Below are positions 1-5,394 of a DNA stretch of 8,023 bases, piece after piece. The DNA lies in the NCBI GenBank assembly GCA_015068175.1, contig SVLA01000092.1:1-8023 (forward strand), read 5' to 3'. The DNA comes from Oscillospiraceae bacterium (GTDB lineage Bacteria; Bacillota_A; Clostridia; Oscillospirales; Oscillospiraceae). Position 1 is the stretch's first letter; each line of letters begins with the position of its first letter. A program made the translations under genes and the position numbers. Below the pieces are notes generated by a model that was not told where the DNA came from, ran no database searches, and worked only from the letters and a program-made list of their open reading frames with translations.

Positions 1-2064
1 CTGCCCGATGTGTTTGGCTACTCTGCCAATCTGCCTCAGATCTGCAAGCGCAGCGGTATCGACTATTTCTATACCACCAAGATCGGCTGGAATGAATACA
101 ATAAATTCCCCTATGACACATTCCGGTGGCGGGGTCTGGACGGCAGTACCGTTCTGACCCACTTTGGCTGCGCCATCCAATATGCGGATATCGAGACCGA
201 CTGGATGACCACCTACAATCCCACTTTGGAGCCGGCCTTCGTGCTGGGCGCCTGGAGGCGCTACCAGCAGAAGGATCTGAACCGGGATCTGCTGTTTGAT
301 TTCGGTTACGGTGACGGCGGCGGTGGTCCCACCCAGGAGATGATCGACTACGGTCGCCGTTTCCAGGCAGGAATCCCCGGCTGTCCCACGGTGAAGTTTG
401 CCAAGACCCTGGACTACTTCAAGCATCTGGAAGAGGAAGTGGCGGACAATCCCCACCTCCCGGAATGGACCGGAGAAATGTATCTGGAGTTCCACCGCGG
501 TACTTATACTTCCCAGGGTAAGACCAAAAAGAACAACCGCCGCAGTGAGCAACTGTACCATGATGTGGAAAATCTGTGGTCTTTTGCCAAGCTGATGGGC
601 GCAAAGGAAGAATATCCCGCCGAAAAGCTGGAAAAGAATTGGAAGCTGATCCTGCTGAATCAGTTCCATGATGTTCTGCCCGGTTCCTCCATCGCAAAGG
701 TCTACGAAGATGCCCAGGAACACTACGATCAGATCCTGGGCCAGGGCACACAGATGCGGGATGATGCCGCCGCTGTGCTGGCTTCCAAAGTTCATACCGA
801 GGGCGACAGCCTGGTGGTGTTCAATACCATGTCCTTTGCCCGTGATTGTGTGGTGATTTGGGACGGCAAAATCGAAGGCCTGCTGGATCCGGACGGTACT
901 CCCATCCCTTGCCAGAAGACCTACGACGGAAAGACCGTTTTTGTGGCACCGGCTGTGCCTTCCAAGGGTTGGAAGGCGTTCCGCATCGGCGGGGCGGCCC
1001 CGGCAGAGAAGAAGGTCAGCGTGTCCGCAGAAGGCATCGAGACCGATGGCCTGCGGGTGACCTTTGACGACCGGATGCATATTACCTCCCTGTATTCCAA
1101 GTTCGCCGGCCGCGAAACCCTGCCCCAGGGCGCCGTTTCCGGCCGCCTGATCGCCTATGACGATGTGGCACGGAATGACGATAACTGGAATGTCCAGGCA
1201 TACTATCGTGAAAAGTACCGGGTCATCGACCAGGTGACCGATGTGCAGGTCCTGGAAGCCGGCCCGGTGCGGGGCGTGATCTGCGTGGATCGAAAGTTCC
1301 GCAACTCCACCCTGCGTACTTATATGATGGCTTATGCCGGTTCGGATCTGCTTCATTATGAATATGAGATCGACTGGCAGGAACACAATCTGTTCGTCAA
1401 GGCGGAGCATCCCGTGGATGTCAACGCCCAGAATGCTTCCTACGAGATCCAGTTCGGCTATGTCCAGCGGCCGGTGCATAAGAATACCCTTTGGGACTTT
1501 GCGCGGTTTGAGGTCTGCGGCCATAAGTATGCGGATCTGTCCGATGGCGGCTTCGGTATGGCCATCCTCAATGATTGCAAGTATGGCTTCGATGCCACCC
1601 GCAACAGCCTGAATATTACCCTGCTCAAGTGCAGTACCTATCCCGACAAGCAGGCGGATATCGGCCACCATAGCTTTGCCTATGCGCTGTACCCCCACGG
1701 CGGAGATCTGCTGGCAGGCCGTGTCCGTGACCGGGCCTACGATTTCAACTTCCACGCACCTGCGGTGGCGGTGCCTGCGCAGCAGGGCGAGCTGCCCGGC
1801 GTGTACTCCATGCTGAGCATCAGCGCTCCCAACGTGGTCATCGAGACCGTGAAGAAGGCGGAGGATTCCGACGATATCGTGGTGCGCATGTATGAAGCTG
1901 AAAACAAGCGGACGGAGTGCCTGCTGTACACGGCAGTGGCTCCGGCCGGCTGCACCGAGACCAACCTGATGGAAGAGCCGGAGAATGTATTGCCCGTGGA
2001 GGGCAACACCGTGGCTCTGACCTTCCGCCCCTTCGAGATCAAGACGGTGATCATTCACAAATAA
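1..2064 (+). CDS. GH38 alpha-mannosidase, 5'-truncated by the window edge
   Basis: The reading frame is open from base 1 and encodes the C-terminal 687 residues of a glycoside hydrolase family 38 alpha-mannosidase, a zinc-dependent retaining exo-enzyme that releases mannose from alpha-mannosides. The window opens on LPDVFGYSANLPQI, the GH38 nucleophile motif; the Asp is codon 3 (bases 7-9). Further family signatures are YGDGGGGPT with the likely acid/base Asp at codon 105, EFHRGTYTS with His at codon 165, and NQFHDVLPGSS with the probable zinc-ligand His at codon 223. The rest is the long beta-rich C-terminal region, ending in the typical PFEIKTV stretch. Family members with this motif style are about 1000 residues, so roughly 350 N-terminal residues should lie upstream, and the GTG at base 10 is not a start. 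Whether it has a signal peptide cannot be seen. The family is secure; linkage specificity and natural substrate are not. It is followed by a hairpin and then another glycosidase gene, which suggests a mannan or N-glycan degradation locus. Confidence 0.95.
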   Translation: MPDVFGYSANLPQICKRSGIDYFYTTKIGWNEYNKFPYDTFRWRGLDGSTVLTHFGCAIQYADIETDWMTTYNPTLEPAFVLGAWRRYQQKDLNRDLLFDFGYGDGGGGPTQEMIDYGRRFQAGIPGCPTVKFAKTLDYFKHLEEEVADNPHLPEWTGEMYLEFHRGTYTSQGKTKKNNRRSEQLYHDVENLWSFAKLMGAKEEYPAEKLEKNWKLILLNQFHDVLPGSSIAKVYEDAQEHYDQILGQGTQMRDDAAAVLASKVHTEGDSLVVFNTMSFARDCVVIWDGKIEGLLDPDGTPIPCQKTYDGKTVFVAPAVPSKGWKAFRIGGAAPAEKKVSVSAEGIETDGLRVTFDDRMHITSLYSKFAGRETLPQGAVSGRLIAYDDVARNDDNWNVQAYYREKYRVIDQVTDVQVLEAGPVRGVICVDRKFRNSTLRTYMMAYAGSDLLHYEYEIDWQEHNLFVKAEHPVDVNAQNASYEIQFGYVQRPVHKNTLWDFARFEVCGHKYADLSDGGFGMAILNDCKYGFDATRNSLNITLLKCSTYPDKQADIGHHSFAYALYPHGGDLLAGRVRDRAYDFNFHAPAVAVPAQQGELPGVYSMLSISAPNVVIETVKKAEDSDDIVVRMYEAENKRTECLLYTAVAPAGCTETNLMEEPENVLPVEGNTVALTFRPFEIKTVIIHK

Positions 2065-2068
2065 TCCT

Positions 2069-2103
2069 TTTCACGGCTCACGGAGATCCGCTGAGCCGTG
2101 AAA
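2069..2103 (+). terminator. Inverted-repeat hairpin after the GH38 gene, possible terminator
   Basis: A perfect 12-bp inverted repeat (TTTCACGGCTCA at 2069-2080 and TGAGCCGTGAAA at 2092-2103) begins four bases after the GH38 stop. The loop can pair further (CGGA with TCCG), leaving one bulged base. It is followed by TTACCCCTTCATTTTGTT, which is T-rich but not a clean U-tract. It could be a rho-independent terminator, a leaky attenuator or an mRNA 3'-end stabiliser. I see no convincing promoter between it and the next gene, so partial read-through is plausible. Confidence 0.6.
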
Positions 2104-2155
2104 TTACCCCTTCATTTTGTTAAGTTAATTGGCAATAAATGACATTTGTGCATTC

Positions 2156-2164
2156 GGAAAGGAG
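2156..2164 (+). promoter_or_regulatory. Ribosome binding site that fixes the start of the GH76-like gene
   Basis: GGAAAGGAG lies 6 bases before the ATG at 2171. This supports that ATG over the in-frame TTG at 2129, which has no comparable site and would only add 14 unconvincing residues. Confidence 0.85.
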
Positions 2165-2170
2165 TATCCT

Positions 2171-3415
2171 ATGGAAGGTAAGTACTGTCAAATGGCGAAA
2201 AAAGCCCTGGAAGATGTGTATGCCCGGTTCTGGACGGATGAGGATGGCGGCCATATCCTGCCCACCCATTGCGGTCAGGTGGTGGAAAAACCGCTGATGA
2301 TTTGGGAGGTGACCATGCTACTGATCGCCATGGAAACCTATTATGATGCCACCGGCGACCAAGAGACCGCAGGGCGGATCGCCGGCACATGGCGCTATTT
2401 GAAATCCGTGTTTACCCGGGAGCAGATGGTGGCCAATTTCGGCAGCGAACCCAATCTGGCGGTGGACGACGTGGGCTGGGACATTATGTGCTATCTGATG
2501 GCCTACCGCTTCACCGGAGACGATGAGGCCCTGGAAATGGTCAAGACCACCCTGCTGGGTGCCTATGAGCATTACAAAGACGGCGACGATCTGCGGGCTG
2601 AGGGCCTTTGGTACAATGACTGGGCCCAGTATAATGACCAGTGGAAGTCTTCTTACATCGTCAGCCTGCTGATCAGTGCGCTGGAATATAGCCGTATTAC
2701 CAAAGAAACGGACAAGTTCTGCCCCGAACTGGAGGAGAAAACTCTGCAATTGTGCGATTGGGTAGAGCATACATTCCGCCGGGACCGGGTCTACACCGTG
2801 GAAAACGGCAGGAAAGACGGAAGCCCCTATACCGTGGATGTGATCGACCATCTGTACTGGATCGACTTCAACAAGGATCGGGAAAACAGAGACGAGCGCA
2901 ATGGCCCCAGCGGCGGACTGCGACCCCATGATATCCGGGAACTGGGCAGCGTCAGCGCCATTTTTGCCAATATGGGCATGGCGGCTGTGAATGTCATGCG
3001 CTATGAGATGTTCGGTGACGAGGAATGCCTGCGGAAGGCTATCCAGACGGCGGATGCCCTGGAAAAGCGGTACGATAACAACGGCGCTTACCTCAACGAC
3101 CGTGACGGACATACCAATGCCACCATGCTGCGCTGCTATATCCATACCCTGCTGGGTACCGAACGGACCACGGCGGCGCAGAGAGATCTGTTGTTCCGCA
3201 CGGCGGAGAACATCTTTGCTTCCGCCCGGAACTGCGATGGCTGGTATCTGCCCTGGTGGGGGAAAGTGGTGGACCGGATCCCGGAAATGACCCCCTCTTT
3301 TGCACAGTCGGTGTACGGCATCATGTTCAATGCCACCTCCGCCACCATGATCTGCGGCGCGGCGTTGCTGGAGAGTATGGGCTTCAGGCCCGGCTGGGAA
3401 AAAGAAAACGTCTAA
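2171..3415 (+). CDS. GH76-like (alpha/alpha)6-barrel glycosidase, putative alpha-1,6-mannanase
   Basis: This encodes a 414-residue protein with no signal peptide and no membrane segment, so it is probably cytoplasmic. The pattern of helical hairpins ending in aromatic or glycine-rich loops is that of a six-hairpin glycosidase. The segment around residues 98-103 (VDDVGW) matches the adjacent-Asp catalytic motif of GH76, with D99 and D100 as candidate catalytic residues. It is followed by a helix with AYRFTGDDEALEM, as in GH76 proteins. Residues 144-151 (GLWYNDW) and 158-161 (WKSS) resemble the GGGIWW and K-N segments of that family. GH76 enzymes cut internal alpha-1,6 linkages in mannan backbones, which fits the neighbouring GH38 mannosidase. 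Other (alpha/alpha)6 families, such as the N-acylglucosamine 2-epimerase fold or an uncharacterised relative, cannot be excluded by eye. The fold is likely; the family is moderately supported; the activity is inferred. Confidence 0.65.
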   Translation: MEGKYCQMAKKALEDVYARFWTDEDGGHILPTHCGQVVEKPLMIWEVTMLLIAMETYYDATGDQETAGRIAGTWRYLKSVFTREQMVANFGSEPNLAVDDVGWDIMCYLMAYRFTGDDEALEMVKTTLLGAYEHYKDGDDLRAEGLWYNDWAQYNDQWKSSYIVSLLISALEYSRITKETDKFCPELEEKTLQLCDWVEHTFRRDRVYTVENGRKDGSPYTVDVIDHLYWIDFNKDRENRDERNGPSGGLRPHDIRELGSVSAIFANMGMAAVNVMRYEMFGDEECLRKAIQTADALEKRYDNNGAYLNDRDGHTNATMLRCYIHTLLGTERTTAAQRDLLFRTAENIFASARNCDGWYLPWWGKVVDRIPEMTPSFAQSVYGIMFNATSATMICGAALLESMGFRPGWEKENV

Positions 3416-3441
3416 AAAACGGACTCTTGGGCGAAATGGGT

Positions 3442-3459
3442 CAAATGTTATAACATTTG
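3442..3459. promoter_or_regulatory. Perfect 18-bp palindrome, candidate operator
   Basis: CAAATGTTATAACATTTG is an exact palindrome in the 215-base gap after the GH76-like gene, about 86 bases upstream of the -35 box of the next gene. The symmetry and length fit the site of a dimeric transcription factor. It is followed by CTGTTATTTTT, so a weak AT-rich terminator hairpin for the upstream gene is an alternative. The binding protein is unknown. Confidence 0.5.
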
Positions 3460-3513
3460 CTGTTATTTTTCGTTATATTCAACAGAACAGCGATAGCATT
3501 ATTGACGATCCAG

Positions 3514-3536
3514 ACAAATTACGAAAAATAATTTGT
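3514..3536. promoter_or_regulatory. Inverted repeat just upstream of the promoter, operator or UP-like element
   Basis: ACAAATTA (3514-3521) and TAATTTGT (3529-3536) form a perfect 8-bp inverted repeat around the 7-base spacer CGAAAAA. It ends 8 bases before the -35 hexamer. An activator or repressor site, or an A/T-rich UP element contacted by RNA polymerase alpha, would all fit this position. Confidence 0.4.
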
Positions 3537-3544
3537 TTAACCGA

Positions 3545-3573
3545 TTGACAAAGGCGCGAGAAGAAGATATTAT
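3545..3573 (+). promoter_or_regulatory. Strong vegetative (sigma-A type) promoter
   Basis: TTGACA at 3545-3550 is a perfect -35 hexamer. It is separated by exactly 17 bases from TATTAT at 3568-3573, a 5-of-6 match to the -10 consensus TATAAT. Transcription would start near 3580, giving a leader of about 50 bases before the ATG at 3631. It should drive the two exported-protein genes that end at the terminator at 5288-5315. Confidence 0.75.
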
Positions 3574-3616
3574 TACCATAGGCGTGCCCCTCCCGGCATC
3601 GCCACATACATGATTT

Positions 3617-3621
3617 GGAGG
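3617..3621 (+). promoter_or_regulatory. Ribosome binding site that fixes the start at 3631
   Basis: GGAGG sits 9 bases before the ATG at 3631. An in-frame ATG at 3610 lies upstream of this site and would place MIWRNRK before the signal peptide, so 3631 is the better start. Confidence 0.85.
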
Positions 3622-3630
3622 AATCGAAAA

Positions 3631-4473
3631 ATGAAGAGACTGTTTAGCCTGATGCTGGCGTTGATGATGGTCCTGAGCCTGGCTGCTCTGGTTTCCGCTG
3701 ACGAGAATGAACTGGCTGCTGACGGTTGGAAAGTTGCCAATGACAATTTCCTTGGCTGGACCAAGGAAGGCGACGAGATTGTAGGCGATTTCAACATCGG
3801 CTGGGAAAATGCAGAACCCATGAAACTGTGGAAGAGCATGATCACCGACTTTAACAATTTCCGCCTGGAAATGACCCTGACCGCCAACAATATGACCAGC
3901 CCCGCCATCTCTGTGATGGGTGTCCGCATTGAAGCCGACGGAAACGGCGGCGACGGCCACCAGGTCTACCTGAAGACCAACAACACCGAAGGCTTTGAAG
4001 GCAGAAACCAGACTTATGACTGGATCAAGGCGGCTAACTCCAAGGTCAATGTGACCGTGGCCCGTAAGGACGGCGGCGACCTGCACATCCTGATCGCCGG
4101 CGAGAGCAACGAGAACGTCATCGGTGAGTTCAAGCTGATCACCGTGCCTGTGACCGCTGAGACCGATACCGTGGAGATCATGGCTTACAGAGGATGCGCC
4201 CGTTTCGGTGCCATTACCCTGACTGAGGGCGCTGATGTGGAACTGCCCACCGAGCCCGCTCCCGTGGTGCCCCCCACCGAGGCCCCTACGGATCCTGTAG
4301 AATTGCCCACCGAGCCCGAGGCTACTGAACCCGAAGCTACTGAGCCCAAGGCTACCGACCCTGCTGACGACGCCCCCGCCGGCGACACCAGCATCGGCCT
4401 GATCATCGCCATTGTTGCTGTGGTGGTTGTGGCTGTTGTGGTCATCGTGGTCATCCGCAAGAAGAAGGCGTAA
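3631..4473 (+). CDS. Exported membrane-anchored protein with repeated surface domain (copy 1), function unknown
   Basis: This is a 280-residue protein of a family I do not recognise. Residues 1-23 form a signal peptide with probable cleavage at VSA|DE. Residues 31-199 form a beta-rich domain shared with the next two genes. Its landmarks are an opening DGWK...LGW, the core EADGNGGDGHQVY (101-113), DW at 130-131, a V-x-V-x-x-R-x-x-GG-x-L strand pair, and a late YRG. Residues 200-250 are a Pro/Thr/Glu linker holding LPTEP twice and three 5-residue units of the type [EK]ATEP or KATDP. Residues 255-275 form a Val/Ile-rich transmembrane helix ended by RKKKA. No LPXTG-like motif is present: APAGD sits where the next protein has NPKTGD. 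It should therefore stay in the cytoplasmic membrane with its domain outside. It has its own strong promoter and lies 60 bases from copy 2. A carbohydrate-binding role is only a guess from the fold style and context. Confidence 0.93.
   Translation: MKRLFSLMLALMMVLSLAALVSADENELAADGWKVANDNFLGWTKEGDEIVGDFNIGWENAEPMKLWKSMITDFNNFRLEMTLTANNMTSPAISVMGVRIEADGNGGDGHQVYLKTNNTEGFEGRNQTYDWIKAANSKVNVTVARKDGGDLHILIAGESNENVIGEFKLITVPVTAETDTVEIMAYRGCARFGAITLTEGADVELPTEPAPVVPPTEAPTDPVELPTEPEATEPEATEPKATDPADDAPAGDTSIGLIIAIVAVVVVAVVVIVVIRKKKA
4318..4362 (+). repeat. Three 15-bp in-frame repeats in the Pro/Thr/Glu linker
   Basis: Three consecutive 15-base units encode EATEP, EATEP and KATDP in the linker before the transmembrane helix. 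Synonymous differences (GAA/GAG, ACT/ACC) show that the units have drifted. Such linkers usually act as spacers or stalks on cell-surface proteins. Confidence 0.8.
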
Positions 4474-4486
4474 GCTGATTATGTAA

Positions 4487-4508
4487 TTAGCGGCAGAAAT
4501 GCCGATAA
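4487..4508 (+). other. Intercistronic stem-loop with GAAA loop
   Basis: CGGCA (4491-4495) and TGCCG (4500-4504) close a GAAA tetraloop. TTA and TAA extend the stem beyond one G/A mismatch. No U-tract follows, so it is not a good terminator. It lies between copies 1 and 2, just before the ribosome binding site of copy 2, where it could affect message processing or the relative yield of the two proteins. Confidence 0.45.
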
Positions 4509-4533
4509 TAAATGAATTTGGAGGGACTATTTT

Positions 4534-5271
4534 ATGAAGAAACTGATTTCTGTTCTCCTGGCACTGACCCTGGTTCTGGGTCTGGCAACTGTTGCTTCTG
4601 CAGCTTCCATGGCTGACAGCGGCTGGTGGGATGACGACGGCCAGTACGACGGCTGGACTCTGAACGACGACGGCTCCATGACCATGATCAATGGTAATGG
4701 CTCCGGCAAGAACGACAACCGCATCGGCCACGGCATCGAGGATCCCGATAACTTCGAGATCACCGTCGTTGTGGACTCCGAGACCAACAGCCGCCCCGTC
4801 ATCAAGCTGTTCGGCCTGATCATCGAGCTGAACGCCGAGAACGGCAATGGCAACCAGTTCTTTGTTAAGAACATGGACGCCAACGGCAACTGGAACAACT
4901 TCGACTGGCTGAATGCTACCGAGTGCGTCGTCACCGTGAAGCTGGTTCGCGCCAATGGCGGCAACCTGCAGGTCACCGTTACCGGTAAGGACAATGCTAC
5001 CCCCATCACCATGGATATGGCGATCGGTGATGCTTCCGCTACCAACCTGGAGCTGGCTATGTTCGACTGCGGCAACCATCCCCAGCGCGGCATCGCTACC
5101 TACACCGTGACCTTCCCCGCTGCTGAGCCTCCCGCAACCGAGCCTCCCGCAACTGAAGCTCCTGCTGAGACCAAGCCCGCCAACCCCAAGACCGGCGACA
5201 TCTTCGGCGTCGTCGTTGCTCTGCTGGCTGTTTCCGCTATGGGCATCGCTGTTGTTTCCAAGAAGCACTAA
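4534..5271 (+). CDS. Exported, probably sortase-anchored protein with repeated surface domain (copy 2), function unknown
   Basis: This is a 245-residue protein. A strong GGAGGG site (4520-4525) lies 8 bases before the ATG. Residues 1-23 are a signal peptide with likely cleavage at ASA|AS. Residues 29-194 are a second copy of the surface domain, with YDGWTLND near the start, ELNAENGNGNQFF at 98-110, DW at 124-125, V-x-L-V-R-A-N-GG-N-L-x-V, and an MFDCG segment where copy 1 has MAYRG. Residues 195-216 form a Pro/Thr/Glu linker with EPPAT repeated twice. The C-terminus is NPKTGD (217-222), a transmembrane helix and KKH. This has the architecture of a sortase substrate, with NPKTG replacing LPXTG, so it is probably linked to peptidoglycan. 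The domain is rich in Asn, Asp and Gly, and codon choice is strongly biased to AAC, GAC, GGC and ATC, which suggests high expression. It is followed by a strong terminator. The domain's ligand is unknown. Confidence 0.95.
   Translation: MKKLISVLLALTLVLGLATVASAASMADSGWWDDDGQYDGWTLNDDGSMTMINGNGSGKNDNRIGHGIEDPDNFEITVVVDSETNSRPVIKLFGLIIELNAENGNGNQFFVKNMDANGNWNNFDWLNATECVVTVKLVRANGGNLQVTVTGKDNATPITMDMAIGDASATNLELAMFDCGNHPQRGIATYTVTFPAAEPPATEPPATEAPAETKPANPKTGDIFGVVVALLAVSAMGIAVVSKKH
5125..5154 (+). repeat. Two 15-bp tandem repeats encoding EPPAT
   Basis: GAGCCTCCCGCAACC and GAGCCTCCCGCAACT follow each other, differ only at the last base, and encode EPPAT twice in the wall-spanning linker before NPKTGD. 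The near-identity suggests a recent slippage or unequal-crossover duplication. Confidence 0.85.
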
Positions 5272-5287
5272 TTCCATAACGCAATTT

Positions 5288-5315
5288 GGGCACCGCATAG
5301 TGCGGTGCCCTTTTT
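5288..5315 (+). terminator. Strong rho-independent terminator
   Basis: GGGCACCGCA (5288-5297) and TGCGGTGCCC (5301-5310) form a perfect 10-bp GC-rich stem with a 3-base loop, followed directly by TTTTT (5311-5315). It starts 16 bases after the stop of copy 2 and should end the transcript carrying copies 1 and 2, separating them from copy 3. Confidence 0.93.
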
Positions 5316-5380
5316 GCCTAATCACTCTAATTTCGCAAATATCTGTGACTGCAAAATGGGCCGAGATAGACCGTGACACG

Positions 5381-5387
5381 AAAGGAA
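5381..5387 (+). promoter_or_regulatory. Ribosome binding site for copy 3
   Basis: AAAGGAA lies 7 bases before the ATG at 5395. It is weaker than the GGAGG sites of copies 1 and 2. The 79 bases between the terminator and this ATG must hold any dedicated promoter, and I see no convincing one. Confidence 0.7.
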
Positions 5388-5394
5388 CGATACC

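Noticed and set aside
2104..2155. TTGTTA or TTGGCA near 2117-2134 as the -35 of a promoter for the GH76-like gene.
   Set aside because: No acceptable -10 hexamer lies 16-18 bases downstream of either; the gene may instead be read through from the GH38 gene.
2129..2170. An upstream TTG start for the GH76-like protein.
   Set aside because: The strong GGAAAGGAG site is correctly spaced for the ATG at 2171, and the 14 extra residues match nothing.
2318..3145. A 275-codon minus-strand open frame inside the GH76-like gene.
   Set aside because: It is fully antisense to a protein with clear glycosidase motifs and has no ribosome binding site or family resemblance that I can see.
4235..4317. LPTEP segments in copy 1 as a sortase LPXTG signal.
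   Set aside because: The Thr-Gly pair needed for cleavage is absent, and both segments lie in the linker, too far from the transmembrane helix.
5314..5342. TTGCCT-17-AAATAT as a promoter for the large exported protein.
   Set aside because: The hexamers match consensus poorly, and the first overlaps the terminator U-tract; such matches are expected by chance in A/T-rich gaps.
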